Shown piece after piece: positions 23,767-34,079 of a stretch of 64,000 nt of DNA. Source of the DNA: Bacillota bacterium (GTDB lineage Bacteria > Bacillota > Sulfobacillia > Sulfobacillales > Sulfobacillaceae); contig JAPNUR010000002.1 of assembly GCA_026627385.1 (NCBI GenBank), positions 62,001 through 126,000 of the forward strand, written 5' to 3'. The position numbers were made by a program, and so were the translations under genes. The notes beneath the pieces were generated by a model. That model saw nothing but the letters and a program-made list of their open reading frames with translations. It searched no databases and was not told the DNA's origin. Numbering within the stretch: position 1 is the first letter of the stretch; each line of letters starts with the position of its first letter.

Positions 23767-24582
23767 CTATCGATGGTCCCCAGCTCCGTCGGCGAGTGCT
23801 TGCAGTTGATGGCGCATCAAAAAATCGTGGATCAGGTGGCTCGTAAGTTCGGGCTCCTCGATGTGCGGCAAATGGCCACAATCATCAATTACGGTAAGCT
23901 CACCGTGCCCCAAAGCCTGATGTAGCGCTTTCCCGTAGGCTAATGGCACGATGCGGTCCTCTCTGCCCCAAATGAGCAATGTCGGCATGGTCAATTGTCC
24001 AAGGTCCAGCTCCGGATCAGGCTGAATGGCGGCGTGGTCGAGGTACTTCGCAAACGAAACCCGTCCGCGGTTCAGTTGTTGCGCATCGGCCAACGTGCGG
24101 TATGGCGTATGTTGCTTATAGCGATCGGGGTCGAAAACCAGGCCCCGCATATATTGGTTTGAGGGAAGCGTCAAGGGATTGATGATGGGGACGTCCGAAA
24201 GCGTCAATCCCACGGAATCCAAAATAATTAAGGCAGGCACCCGGCTTGGGTGATGAGAGGCCATCGACATGGCGACGCGTCCCCCCATAGAATTTCCGCC
24301 GAGCACGGCTTTGGGGATCTCAAGAGAATCGAGCCATTCAAAGAGAGTTGGGCCAATCTCTTCAATGCGAGTGACCCCGTCAAACCAGTCCGAGAGCCCA
24401 AAGCCCGGCATGTCGGGTGCTAGAATGCGCCAACCTTGGTCGCTTAAGCTGTGCAGTTGAGCCCAAAACGCGCGCCCGGTGCCGCCACCGCCGTGCAACA
24501 AGACAACCGGAAGCCCACTTCCCGCTTCATACCAGTGCAAAGTGCCCCCTGTGAGTGCGACACTGTCTTCGCGAACCGTCAT
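23767..24582 (-). CDS. Alpha/beta hydrolase, MhpC-like
   Basis: A 271-residue hydrolase. Oxyanion-hole loop LLHGGGGTG (28-36), nucleophile elbow GGNSMGG with S98, acid in WGREDRIVP near 215 and catalytic His in DDCGHLPHIEEP near 243. Closest in pattern to meta-cleavage product hydrolases and related esterases; the substrate is unknown. The start at 24582 is preceded on the transcript by a hairpin that holds the AAAGG site. Convergent with the Fur-type gene. Confidence 0.88.
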   Translation of the reverse strand: MTVREDSVALTGGTLHWYEAGSGLPVVLLHGGGGTGRAFWAQLHSLSDQGWRILAPDMPGFGLSDWFDGVTRIEEIGPTLFEWLDSLEIPKAVLGGNSMGGRVAMSMASHHPSRVPALIILDSVGLTLSDVPIINPLTLPSNQYMRGLVFDPDRYKQHTPYRTLADAQQLNRGRVSFAKYLDHAAIQPDPELDLGQLTMPTLLIWGREDRIVPLAYGKALHQALGHGELTVIDDCGHLPHIEEPELTSHLIHDFLMRHQLQALADGAGDHR

Positions 24583-24587
24583 ACCTG

Positions 24588-24606
24588 AGTCCCGCCTTTC
24601 GGGACT
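24588..24606 (-). promoter_or_regulatory. Leader hairpin enclosing the hydrolase ribosome binding site
   Basis: AGTCCCG and CGGGACT form a perfect 7-bp inverted repeat with a 5-base loop. Read on the minus strand the loop is AAAGG, the only purine-rich site before the hydrolase ATG 5 bases downstream of the stem. The site would be exposed in the loop or hidden by stem stacking, so translation may be structured. Confidence 0.45.
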
Positions 24607-24633
24607 ATTGTAACAAATCACCCGGCGATCGTC

Positions 24634-24834
24634 TTAGTCGGCCTCGGGTCTGTTGTCGCACCAGAGTTCATCATGCAGTAGGCCTGCCCGTTCGCGAATC
24701 TCCTCGCGGGACAAGATGCCTTTGGCGACCAGTAAGTCAAACAAGACCGCTAACGAGAGGCCGTAGCGGTAGAGCGTGTGATTTAATTCTGAGCGATCCG
24801 CATGGGATGGGGATGGAATGTCGTAACTTGACAT
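24634..24834 (-). CDS. Hypothetical small protein (66 residues)
   Basis: A 66-residue soluble protein. The body is one helical hairpin: ELNHTLYRYGLSLAVLFDLL then VAKGILSREEIRERAGLL. This YGLSLAVLFDLLVxKGIL pattern looks like a small conserved domain with a short turn at KGILSREE, as seen in subunit-interaction helices, but I cannot name it. ATG at 24834 after GAGAGGTG; a longer frame upstream overlaps the thiL region. Real coding is supported by normal codon use. Confidence 0.6.
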   Translation of the reverse strand: MSSYDIPSPSHADRSELNHTLYRYGLSLAVLFDLLVAKGILSREEIRERAGLLHDELWCDNRPEAD

Positions 24835-24907
24835 AGGGCACCTCTCTCGTACATGGTTTACCCAAGTATGCCGAATTTCTACGGGGCTTAAACACGGAGG
24901 GATGGAT

Positions 24908-25906
24908 GTGGGCATCAGTCGTCTGGGGGAGCGCGGGGTGATTCAATTCATTCGCGACATGCAGCGATCGTTGCCCGATGGCGTGATTGGGATTGGTGAC
25001 GACGCGGCCTTTTTACCGGCATCGGCTGCACCCAGCGGCTGGCTAATCTCTCAGGATATGCTGGTGGAATCACAACATTTTCGCTGGGACTGGGCGACGC
25101 CGGAGCAGGTCGGGCGGAAGGCCGCCGAGGTCAATCTGAGCGATATCGCGGCCATGGGCGGCGACCCGGTTGCGGCGCTTACCAGCGTAGCTATTCCTCG
25201 CCAGTGTACGGTGGACCAGGTCCGGGGGGTGTACCAAGGGCTCACAGCTGCCTTGGGGCGCTACGGCGTACCGATTATTGGCGGCGACACCGTAGGAAGC
25301 CCCAACACCTTTGTCTTAGATGTTACCATTTTAGGCAAACCGGGGCCGCGAGGGCCGATAGGGCGAAAAGGGGCGAGGCCAGGCGATCGGCTGCTGGTGA
25401 GCGGCTGGCTCGGGAGTAGCTATGCAGGTTTTCTGTTGCTTAGCCGCGGGGTCCGCGCCCCGGCCAGTGATCAAGGTCAGCAGCTGCTGCTCACTGCGCA
25501 CTTAGTACCCGAGGCCCGCGTGGAGCTAGCGCGCGAGATTGCACCTTACGTGACCGCGATGACCGATATTAGCGATGGCCTGGCGGCGGAGATTCCGGAA
25601 ATGCTGATGCCTGGACAAGGGGCTGAGGTTCATCTCGACCAGTTGCCGATTGCGCCGGAAGCGCGTGCGCTGGCAGACACATGGCAAGGAGATGTCAAGG
25701 CCTGGGCGGTGTACGGCGGCGAGGATTACGAATTATTGATTGCGGCAGCGCCATCCGCAATAGGCGCGATTCAGCGCCAGGCGGAACGCCTTGGGATCCC
25801 ATTGACCGAGATTGGATGGGTCACCGACGAGGAAGGGATCTGTTGGCGAGACCAGGGGCGAGTGGTGAGCGTCAAAGGGGAAGGGATACGGTTTGAACAT
25901 TTTTGA
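24908..25906 (+). CDS. thiL: Thiamine-monophosphate kinase
   Basis: A 332-residue enzyme phosphorylating thiamine phosphate to thiamine diphosphate. Marks: IGIGDDAAFLP near 27-37, DIAAMGGDPVA near 80-90 and GGDTVGSPNTFVLDVTILG near 119-137 for ATP and Mg binding, and YGGEDYELL near 275. The GTG at 24908 is preferred over the ATG six bases earlier, because GGAGG ends 7 bases before the GTG but only one before the ATG. It overlaps tsaE by 14 bases and starts the thiL-tsaE-tsaB-rimI operon, a conserved order in Firmicutes. Confidence 0.93.
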   Translation: MGISRLGERGVIQFIRDMQRSLPDGVIGIGDDAAFLPASAAPSGWLISQDMLVESQHFRWDWATPEQVGRKAAEVNLSDIAAMGGDPVAALTSVAIPRQCTVDQVRGVYQGLTAALGRYGVPIIGGDTVGSPNTFVLDVTILGKPGPRGPIGRKGARPGDRLLVSGWLGSSYAGFLLLSRGVRAPASDQGQQLLLTAHLVPEARVELAREIAPYVTAMTDISDGLAAEIPEMLMPGQGAEVHLDQLPIAPEARALADTWQGDVKAWAVYGGEDYELLIAAAPSAIGAIQRQAERLGIPLTEIGWVTDEEGICWRDQGRVVSVKGEGIRFEHF

Positions 25907-26381
25907 AAAGAACCCTATCCACGTGGCTAGTATAGGGGAAATGGAGCAGCTCGCGCAAAAGTTAGCGCCGATGCTCAGGGAGGGAGGGGCGGTATTTTTT
26001 CAGGGCCCCCTCGGCGTTGGGAAAACGACTTTCGTTCGCTTGATTTGCCAGGCGCTCGGGGTCACCCGTCCCGTTACCTCGCCCTCCTTTGATTTGCTCC
26101 ACATTTATGAGACCGAGACGCTTATGATATACCATGTGGATGGCTATCGCCTGCGCGAGGTGTCGGAATGGGATGTGCTGGATTTGCCCGCCGATCTGAC
26201 GGGGACGTTGCTTTTGGCCGAATGGGCGGAGGCCATTCTTGCCGATTATCCAGAGCGTCTAGAGGTGACCTTGGCCTTTGGTCCTGAACGGTCGCACGAG
26301 CGTTTAGTGACGCTCACATTTGTGGGGTCCCGGTGGACCACGGGACGGCAAGTGCGGGGAGGGCGCGATGATGGGTTTTAA
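25893..26381 (+). CDS. tsaE: tRNA t6A synthesis ATPase TsaE
   Basis: A 162-residue P-loop ATPase required with TsaB and TsaD for threonylcarbamoyl transfer to A37 of ANN-decoding tRNAs. Walker A reads GPLGVGKTTF at 39-48; SPSFDLLHIYE and YHVDGYRL follow as in the family. It starts with TTG at 25893 inside thiL after AAGGGGAAGGG, and overlaps tsaB by 14 bases. Some C-terminal extension (TTGRQVRGGRDDGF) may reflect the overlap with the next gene. Confidence 0.92.
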   Translation: MNIFEKNPIHVASIGEMEQLAQKLAPMLREGGAVFFQGPLGVGKTTFVRLICQALGVTRPVTSPSFDLLHIYETETLMIYHVDGYRLREVSEWDVLDLPADLTGTLLLAEWAEAILADYPERLEVTLAFGPERSHERLVTLTFVGSRWTTGRQVRGGRDDGF

Positions 26382-27033
26382 AGTATTAGGGTTAGATGCC
26401 TCAGGCGCGATGCTGACCGTGGGTTTGATCGAAGACGGGCACGCGTTGGCCCTCTTTTCCGCACGACTGCCGCGGGCAGCGGGCTCACTGTTGGTGCCCT
26501 GGATTTCGGAGCAAGTGCGATGGTTTGGTAAACCGGACGGGCTGGTCGTGGGCGTGGGGCCAGGATCCTTTACGGGGGTGCGGGTTGCCATTTCCACCGC
26601 CAAAGCGCTCGCCTGGGGGTGGAACATCCCGGTTAAGGGTGTCTCGTCCTTAGCCAGTTGGGCATGGGCAGCGCCGGTAGGCAGTCGGGTCATCGTCACC
26701 AGCGAACGACGAGGCTCCGCCTTTTACCTGGGCGATTATTTCCGGGGGGCCAACGGTCCGGAGCCACTCTCCCCGGATCGGGCCATTTCCGGGACGCTTC
26801 CTCCGATGTTTCCGCTGTCAGTCGCGGTATGGGTGCTGGGGCCGGCTGGCGACGATCCCGCGTTGTTGCAACAAATTGGTCCACGGGCGGAACCGCTGGA
26901 TGCGGATCTTTCGGGTGTAAATGTAGCATTGGAAGGGTGGCCCGCGGTACAATGGGGGAAAGCCGATGACCCGTTGGCTCTGGTGCCCCGCTACTTGAGA
27001 GCACCCGCGGTCAGTGTGCGGCGAGCGAGGTAA
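26368..27033 (+). CDS. tsaB: tRNA t6A synthesis protein TsaB
   Basis: A 221-residue ASKHA-fold paralogue of TsaD, which it binds as a non-catalytic partner. Recognised by VLGLDASGAMLTVGL at the N-terminus and VGVGPGSFTGVRVAISTAKALAWG near 64-87. It lacks the TsaD metal-binding HxxxH, as expected. Two adjacent ATG codons (26368 and 26371) follow GGGGAGGG; the longer frame from 26320 is rejected. RimI follows after 3 bases. Confidence 0.92.
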   Translation: MMGFKVLGLDASGAMLTVGLIEDGHALALFSARLPRAAGSLLVPWISEQVRWFGKPDGLVVGVGPGSFTGVRVAISTAKALAWGWNIPVKGVSSLASWAWAAPVGSRVIVTSERRGSAFYLGDYFRGANGPEPLSPDRAISGTLPPMFPLSVAVWVLGPAGDDPALLQQIGPRAEPLDADLSGVNVALEGWPAVQWGKADDPLALVPRYLRAPAVSVRRAR

Positions 27034-27036
27034 CTG

Positions 27037-27510
27037 ATGGCACTACCGAATCAGCCACTAGAGTCGGATGTTGTTGTTCGCGACATGTATCTGTCGGATT
27101 TGGATGCGGTAATGCGCATTGAAGCATCCTCATTTCCTACGCCTTGGTCTCGTTCTGCGTTTCAAACAGAACTGATGGAAAATAATTTTGCGTCATACCT
27201 GGTGCTTGACTTTCACGGGCGGGTGGTTTCTTACGGCGGCATGTGGATTATCCTCGACGAGGCGCATGTCACCAATGTGGCGGTTCATCCTGAATTTCGC
27301 GGTCATCATCTTGGGGAGCGCATGATGCAGGGACTCATGGAGCGCGCCAAAAAGCTGGGGGCGCGGCGCATGACCTTAGAAGTGCGGAAATCGAACGTTG
27401 TCGCGCAAAATCTCTATCAAAAGCTCGGGTTTATTCAACTTGGCGTGCGGCGGGGCTATTACAGCGATCCGCGAGAAGATGCGTATATTATGTGGAAAGA
27501 CCCGCTTTAA
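27037..27510 (+). CDS. rimI: Ribosomal protein alanine N-acetyltransferase RimI-like
   Basis: A 157-residue GNAT acetyltransferase. The acetyl-CoA loop is VAVHPEFRGHHLGERMM near 83-99 (Q/R-x2-G-x-G/A type), with LEVRKSNVVAQNLYQKLGF near 119-137. Family members acetylate the N-terminal alanine of ribosomal protein S18 and possibly other proteins. Lies in the tsa operon as in Bacillus. The 3' end overlaps a convergent membrane-protein gene by 4 bases. Confidence 0.9.
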   Translation: MALPNQPLESDVVVRDMYLSDLDAVMRIEASSFPTPWSRSAFQTELMENNFASYLVLDFHGRVVSYGGMWIILDEAHVTNVAVHPEFRGHHLGERMMQGLMERAKKLGARRMTLEVRKSNVVAQNLYQKLGFIQLGVRRGYYSDPREDAYIMWKDPL

Positions 27511-27977
27511 GAGACCGGGCTGGGCGATTCAGGTGGCGGATTATCATCCGCCACGAGCGGGGTGCGCCCTCCCCACCAGGTGGCCACCGCCCCTAAGAGG
27601 GCGTACAACACGCCATAAATGAGAGCGGCTAAAATGGCACCAGTGACGGCATGCAAATGCAACATGGTGATGGCAGCTGCCCGGGGAACGCCGGGCAGCT
27701 GGCTTATAAAGACTTGTTGGGCTAGCGGTAGGCGGCGGACCACTTCTGATACGGCGGTGCCGAGCCACGCCACGACGAGTCCCACGATAAAACCGCGGGA
27801 GGTCCGCGCTTTACCGCGCGTCTTCAGGTGCTTGCCCAAGAGCACAAAGAGCATCACACTAAGCAAGAAGGTCGCGAAATGGGCCAGCGTGGTGGTGTGG
27901 TAGGTCAGCGGCGACAGGGTGAGCAGTACGGGACCCGCGTAAACGAGGAAAAGTAGTGCACTATAGACGAAAGTCAC
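27507..27977 (-). CDS. Predicted four-helix membrane protein
   Basis: A 156-residue integral membrane protein with hydrophobic segments at about 4-24, 32-50, 64-80 and 107-135 and a Pro-rich polar C-terminus. No family recognised. GTG start behind AAAGGGGGA. It sits between rimI and tsaD on the opposite strand, interrupting the tsa gene order found in Bacillus. No functional inference is possible. Confidence 0.7.
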   Translation of the reverse strand: MTFVYSALLFLVYAGPVLLTLSPLTYHTTTLAHFATFLLSVMLFVLLGKHLKTRGKARTSRGFIVGLVVAWLGTAVSEVVRRLPLAQQVFISQLPGVPRAAAITMLHLHAVTGAILAALIYGVLYALLGAVATWWGGRTPLVADDNPPPESPSPVS

Positions 27978-28028
27978 GTTCTGGGTCCCCCTTTCTCGGA
28001 CCTTAAGATGGCCGAAGTGAGGCGATTT

Positions 28029-29033
28029 ATGCGGATTCTAGGCATTGAAACCTCCTGTGATGACACCGCGGCCGCAGTTGTCGAGGACGGCGCGCGGGTT
28101 CTATCCGCCGAGCGGCTGTCGTCGGCGGCATTGCAGGCGCGCTTTGGTGGCGTCGTGCCGGAAGTAGCGGCGCGGGAACACGCGGTGGCCATTCTGCCAG
28201 CGGTCATGGCGGCGCTGGAGACGGCTGAGTTAGCGCCGAGCGATCTGGATGCGGTGGCGGTGACCCAGGGGCCAGGGCTCCTGGGGGCCCTACTGGTCGG
28301 CGTGAGCTTTGCGAAGGCTCTTGGGGTGGCGCAGAACCTACCGGTGATCGGCGTGCATCACTTGGAGGCGCATCTCTATGCCAATAGCCTTGTCGCACCG
28401 ATTCAGTTTCCCGCGTTGGCGCTCATTGTTTCGGGGGGGCACACCACCCTCGCGTATTGGCGGGGACATGGGGACATCCAGGTGTTGGGAGAGACCCGCG
28501 ACGACGCGGCCGGGGAAGCGCTTGATAAAGGGGCGCGGCTTTTAGGATTGGGCTACCCCGGAGGGCCGGCGGTGGAACAGCTGGCCCAAACGGTGCATAG
28601 CACGCCGACTTTGCGGTTACCCGTGGCGCGGCTTGGACGCGATTCGCTCGACTTTAGCTTTAGCGGCTTGAAGACTGCAACGGAAGAGATGGTGCGGCAA
28701 GGGACTTACGACCCCGCGGATATTGCTTGGGCTTTAGAAGAAGCCGTGGTGATAGCCTTAGTTGAGACCCTGGACCGGGCCTGGCAGCGCTATTCGCCAC
28801 CCCACGTGTACCTGGCGGGCGGGGTCAGCGCCAACCGTCGGCTCCGCGAGGCGGTGGCGGCCTGGGCGGGATCCCATGAGGTGACGGTTCATATGCCGCC
28901 GCCTCATTGGTGTACGGATAACGGGGCGATGGTGGCGGCCGCCGGCTATTTTCGCTATCAGCAGGGGCACCGCATGGCCTTTGACGACGGCCCCAAGACG
29001 CCCTGGGCGCTTCAAGAGGTTAGCCCTGGCTAG
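28029..29033 (+). CDS. tsaD: tRNA N6-adenosine threonylcarbamoyltransferase TsaD
   Basis: A 334-residue ASKHA-fold enzyme that transfers the threonylcarbamoyl group from TC-AMP to A37 of tRNA. The N-terminus ILGIETSCDDTAAAVV, the metal-binding HHLEAHLYAN near 108-117 and SGGHTTL near 134-140 are diagnostic. Start at the ATG at 28029 after AGTGAGGCG. Works with TsaB and TsaE encoded just upstream; the TC-AMP synthase TsaC is not in the window. Confidence 0.95.
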   Translation: MRILGIETSCDDTAAAVVEDGARVLSAERLSSAALQARFGGVVPEVAAREHAVAILPAVMAALETAELAPSDLDAVAVTQGPGLLGALLVGVSFAKALGVAQNLPVIGVHHLEAHLYANSLVAPIQFPALALIVSGGHTTLAYWRGHGDIQVLGETRDDAAGEALDKGARLLGLGYPGGPAVEQLAQTVHSTPTLRLPVARLGRDSLDFSFSGLKTATEEMVRQGTYDPADIAWALEEAVVIALVETLDRAWQRYSPPHVYLAGGVSANRRLREAVAAWAGSHEVTVHMPPPHWCTDNGAMVAAAGYFRYQQGHRMAFDDGPKTPWALQEVSPG

Positions 29034-29062
29034 GCCGAACTTTCATCGGAGAGGTGACACAG

Positions 29063-29575
29063 ATGCTTATGGATTATGGCTCGTGGTCGCCGGACGTCAA
29101 GACCCCCGTCTTTATCGCGCCCGGCGCCTATGTGATTGGGCAGGTGACGCTCCTTGAGGAGGCGTCGGTCTGGTTTAATGCGGTGCTCCGCGCGGACGCG
29201 GAAGTGATTCGCCTGGGGGCTCGCAGCAACGTTCAGGACAACGCCACGCTTCATGCGGATCCTGGCTTTCCCTGCCTCATTGGTCGCGAGGTGACCATTG
29301 GACATGGGGCGATCGTGCATGGTGCGCAGGTGGAGGACCGCGTGCTGATTGGCATGGGCTCTATCATTATGAATGGCGCCATCGTACATTCCGATGTGAT
29401 TGTCGGCGCCGGCACCCTCATCACGGAGGGGACCGAAATTCCCCCCGGAGTCTTGGTGTTGGGCCATCCTGCCCGCGTCATTCGACCCTTGACCGAAGCC
29501 GAGCGTGCGCAAATTGTTGCCGCCGCGACGCATTATGTCGAACGCTGGCAGCAGCCTGGGTGGGCCTTGTCGTAA
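29063..29575 (+). CDS. Gamma-carbonic anhydrase-like hexapeptide protein
   Basis: A 170-residue left-handed beta-helix protein of the gamma-CA/YrdA/PaaY group. Imperfect hexapeptide repeats run from about 15 to 140 (e.g. VWFNAVLRAD, IGREVTIGHGAIVHG, VIVGAGTLI). The metal-binding His residues of the family are present in ATLHAD and the GHGAIVHG segment. Some relatives have carbonic anhydrase activity, others do not. Start at the ATG at 29063 (GGAGAGG upstream) rather than the GTG at 29054. Confidence 0.88.
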   Translation: MLMDYGSWSPDVKTPVFIAPGAYVIGQVTLLEEASVWFNAVLRADAEVIRLGARSNVQDNATLHADPGFPCLIGREVTIGHGAIVHGAQVEDRVLIGMGSIIMNGAIVHSDVIVGAGTLITEGTEIPPGVLVLGHPARVIRPLTEAERAQIVAAATHYVERWQQPGWALS

Positions 29576-29676
29576 GGTCATGGGCCGGTGCGCGAAGCCA
29601 AATGCTTACGATTCGGATGAAAGCCATGCGAGCCGCGTACTCTATTATCAATGCGGCAATAAAGGGCGGTTGAGCG

Positions 29677-31041
29677 ATGAAACGCATCCATTTTATAGGA
29701 ATTGGCGGCTACAGCATGAGCGGGTTGGCGTTGTGGCTCGCCCACCACGGATATCAGGTCACCGGCAGCGACATGAACCCGTCGAGTCGAACGGAGCGCT
29801 TAGCCCGTCATGGCATTCCCGTGATGTATGGCCATCGCCCGTCGAACGTGGTGGGCGCCGATGAAGTGGTGTACAATACCGATGTTCAAGATGACAATGT
29901 GGAACGGCAAGAGGCGTTGCGGCGAGGGCTAAGACTGCGGCATCGTTCAGACGTGTTAGCGGATATCGTCAACACGCGACGGGCGATTTTGATTAGCGGC
30001 AGCCATGGCAAGACCACGACGACTACCATGATTGGTACCTTGTTGACCCAGGCCGGTTACGATCCGTCGGTCCTTGTCGGCGGGGAGGTGGCACTCTTTG
30101 ACGGTAACGTGCGTGTCGGGGGATCGGATTGGGTGGTGGCGGAAGCGGACGAGAGCGACGGCACGTTTCTCCGGTACCGTCCGGAAATTGCCGTGGCCAC
30201 CAACATTGAACCCGAGCATCTTGAGCACTTTCACGAGAGCTTTGAGGAGTTAGTGGCCGCCTTTCAACAGTTTATTCAGAGCGTGCCACCTGAGGGCGTC
30301 GCCGTTTTGGGTATCGACAACCCGCCGTTGGCAGCGCTCAGCCAAGACCCAGGAGTGCCGACGATTACGTATGGCTTTCATCCCCAGGCCTTGGTATCGG
30401 CGGTCATTGAGCATCAGGGGCTGGACGGCACGCACGGTCAGATGACGATTGCCGGCCAGTCGATTGGCGCTTTTGACCTGCGGGTGCCGGGGCGGCACAA
30501 TGTGCAAAATGCATTGGCGACACTGGCAGTCGCCCATCATTTGCACATCGATTATCGGTTAGTCTTCGAAACCTTGCGCCAGTTTCAAAATGCCCACCGG
30601 CGTTTTCAGGTGTTGGTGCCCGGTCCCGTGCGCGTTGTCGATGACTATGCACACCATCCGACGGAGATCCGGGCGACGCTCGAAGCCTGCCGGCAAGTGA
30701 CAGCAGGGCGGGTCGTGGTATTGTTTCAACCGCAGCGCTATGTGAGAACCCAGCATTTATGGCAAGACTTCATTAGCGCCTTTGATGCGGCCGACGTCGT
30801 CATCTTGACAGAAATTTATTCGCCCCCGGGGGAGCGGCCGATTGACGGCGTGTCTGGGCGCGCGCTTGCGGACGCCATCCAAGCGCGGGGTACGACCACG
30901 GTGTACTTTGTGCCCAATATGTTTGACGCCATTCCCTTGGTGCTGCCCCTGTTGCGACCCGGGGACACGTTTATGACCATGGGCGCAGGGCCGGTGTACA
31001 AGGTGGGCGAAGAAATGTCGACACTGTTAGCACAGGTATAA
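29677..31041 (+). CDS. murC: UDP-N-acetylmuramate--L-alanine ligase
   Basis: A 454-residue Mur ligase adding L-Ala to UDP-MurNAc. Rossmann start IHFIGIGGYSMSGLA (4-18), ATP loop GSHGKTTTT (108-116), catalytic region EADESDGTFLRY near 154-165, and FQPQRYVRT near 350 in the C-terminal domain. Normal length. Together with alr and murA it shows three peptidoglycan precursor steps in the window, but not in one operon. Confidence 0.95.
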   Translation: MKRIHFIGIGGYSMSGLALWLAHHGYQVTGSDMNPSSRTERLARHGIPVMYGHRPSNVVGADEVVYNTDVQDDNVERQEALRRGLRLRHRSDVLADIVNTRRAILISGSHGKTTTTTMIGTLLTQAGYDPSVLVGGEVALFDGNVRVGGSDWVVAEADESDGTFLRYRPEIAVATNIEPEHLEHFHESFEELVAAFQQFIQSVPPEGVAVLGIDNPPLAALSQDPGVPTITYGFHPQALVSAVIEHQGLDGTHGQMTIAGQSIGAFDLRVPGRHNVQNALATLAVAHHLHIDYRLVFETLRQFQNAHRRFQVLVPGPVRVVDDYAHHPTEIRATLEACRQVTAGRVVVLFQPQRYVRTQHLWQDFISAFDAADVVILTEIYSPPGERPIDGVSGRALADAIQARGTTTVYFVPNMFDAIPLVLPLLRPGDTFMTMGAGPVYKVGEEMSTLLAQV

Positions 31042-31100
31042 CAGTCAGAGCCATGCGCGACCGCGCCTGGGGTCACGCCTCGTGTCTCCCGGAGTCGTGA

Positions 31101-31130
31101 TTGTCGGTTTTTCGTTTCCTGTGGTAGACT
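31101..31130 (+). promoter_or_regulatory. Probable guaB promoter
   Basis: TTGTCG at 31101-31106, 18-base spacer and TAGACT at 31125-31130, about 65 bases before the guaB ATG. The leader then has GAGGAGGA as ribosome binding site. No PurBox-like pair was seen here. Confidence 0.5.
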
Positions 31131-31174
31131 TGTTCAAACCTCGCCTGTGCTGAGAATGGGAAAGGTAGGACTGA

Positions 31175-32662
<1,488 letters not shown>

Positions 32663-32683
32663 ACGCAACTCCTCCACCCGATG

Positions 32684-32711
32684 AGGCCCACGCCATTGGC
32701 GGCGTGGGCCT
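32684..32711 (+). terminator. Terminator after guaB
   Basis: AGGCCCACGCC and GGCGTGGGCCT form a perfect 11-bp stem around a 6-base loop, 22 bases after the stop codon. The T tract is poor (GTTGTAGT), but stem strength and position support termination. Confidence 0.8.
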
Positions 32712-32795
32712 GTTGTAGTCATGAACGCCTCTACGAACCGCAGGAATTTTGATACCATAGACATGCGTTAGACAAGAGGGGAAAGGGCGAGGCGG

Positions 32796-34055
32796 TTGGC
32801 GCAGTTTGTCATCGAAGGGGGCTTACCCTTGGCGGGCGATGTGGCGGTGTCAGGTTCGAAGAATAGTGCGTTGCCGGTGCTGGTGGCGGCGGCGCTAGCC
32901 AGTACGGGCGAGAGTGTGCTCGAAAATGTGCCGCGCTACACCGATATCTTAGATCTGTGCGAAATCCTGCGAGATCTGGGGGTTGGCGTCGAATGGCGCG
33001 GTCAAAATCGACTGGCGATTAATGCTGAACACCTCACCAAGCATCAGGCCCGTTACGATTTGGCCAAAAAGCTCAGGGGCTCGACGTATTTAGTCGGTCT
33101 CTTATTGTCTCGATTGGGTGCTGCTGACGTGGCCTTTCCGGGCGGTTGTCAAATTGGGTCGCGCCCCGTGAATTACCACATCCAAGGATTTCAGGCTCTA
33201 GGGGCCACCATGCGGCTTGAGCACGGGTCCATTCAGGGGGAGGTGGCCGGACGGTTAAAAGGCACGCGCATCTACGTTGAACGCGCATCCTTCGGCACCA
33301 CGCTCAACCTCATGATTGCGGCCAGTTTGGCCGAAGGCACGACGATATTGGAAAACGCCGCCATGGAACCGGAAATTGTGGATGTGGCCAATTTTTTAAA
33401 TGCCATGGGCGGGCGCGTGCGCGGAGCCGGGACCAACATGGTGCGCATAGATGGGGTCTCAACGCTTCACGGCGCTCACCACGAAATCATCCCCGACCGC
33501 CTCGAGGCGGGAACGTATCTCCTGGCCGGCGCCATTACCGGCGGTGTGGTGACCGTGGGCAACGTGATTCCCGAGCATTTGGGGACGGTGCTGTTAAAGT
33601 TAAGCCAAACGGGCGCCCAAATTGAAGAAGACATGGACTGGATTCGCGTGATTAGCGCTCCGCGTTTGAACGCCGTGGATATTGAAACCTTGCCCCACCC
33701 GGGATTTCCGACCGACCTGCACCCGCCGATGGTGTCTTTGCTTGCGGTGGCAGAGGGGGTCTCGGTGGTGCAGGAGACCATTTTTGAGAATCGGTTTGGC
33801 TATACGCACGATTTAGTGCGATTAGGGGCGGATATCAAAGTGGATCGGGAAACGGCCATCATCCGCGGCGTGGAACGGCTGACGGGAGCGCCCGTCGAAG
33901 CACACGATATTCGCGGGGGTGCCGCGCTGGTTTTGGCGGCCCTAAGGGCTGAAGGCACCACGATTGTCGATGGGGTGGAATACATTGATCGCGGATACCA
34001 TGCGATGGAGGCCAAGCTGGCCTCTTTAGGTGCGCACATCGAGCGTCAGGCGTAA
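32796..34055 (+). CDS. murA: UDP-N-acetylglucosamine 1-carboxyvinyltransferase
   Basis: A 419-residue MurA that transfers enolpyruvate to UDP-GlcNAc, the first step of peptidoglycan synthesis. The active-site loop PGGCQIGSRP has the catalytic cysteine at C118, so fosfomycin sensitivity would be expected. Inner repeats of the EPT fold are visible (GSKNSALPVL near 20-29, GTNMVRIDG, HPGFPTDLHP near 305). It starts with TTG after AGGGGAAAGGGCGAGG. One copy in this window; Firmicutes often carry a second. Confidence 0.95.
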   Translation: MAQFVIEGGLPLAGDVAVSGSKNSALPVLVAAALASTGESVLENVPRYTDILDLCEILRDLGVGVEWRGQNRLAINAEHLTKHQARYDLAKKLRGSTYLVGLLLSRLGAADVAFPGGCQIGSRPVNYHIQGFQALGATMRLEHGSIQGEVAGRLKGTRIYVERASFGTTLNLMIAASLAEGTTILENAAMEPEIVDVANFLNAMGGRVRGAGTNMVRIDGVSTLHGAHHEIIPDRLEAGTYLLAGAITGGVVTVGNVIPEHLGTVLLKLSQTGAQIEEDMDWIRVISAPRLNAVDIETLPHPGFPTDLHPPMVSLLAVAEGVSVVQETIFENRFGYTHDLVRLGADIKVDRETAIIRGVERLTGAPVEAHDIRGGAALVLAALRAEGTTIVDGVEYIDRGYHAMEAKLASLGAHIERQA

Positions 34056-34079
34056 CGGGGCCGAGAATGGAGGGCGGTA

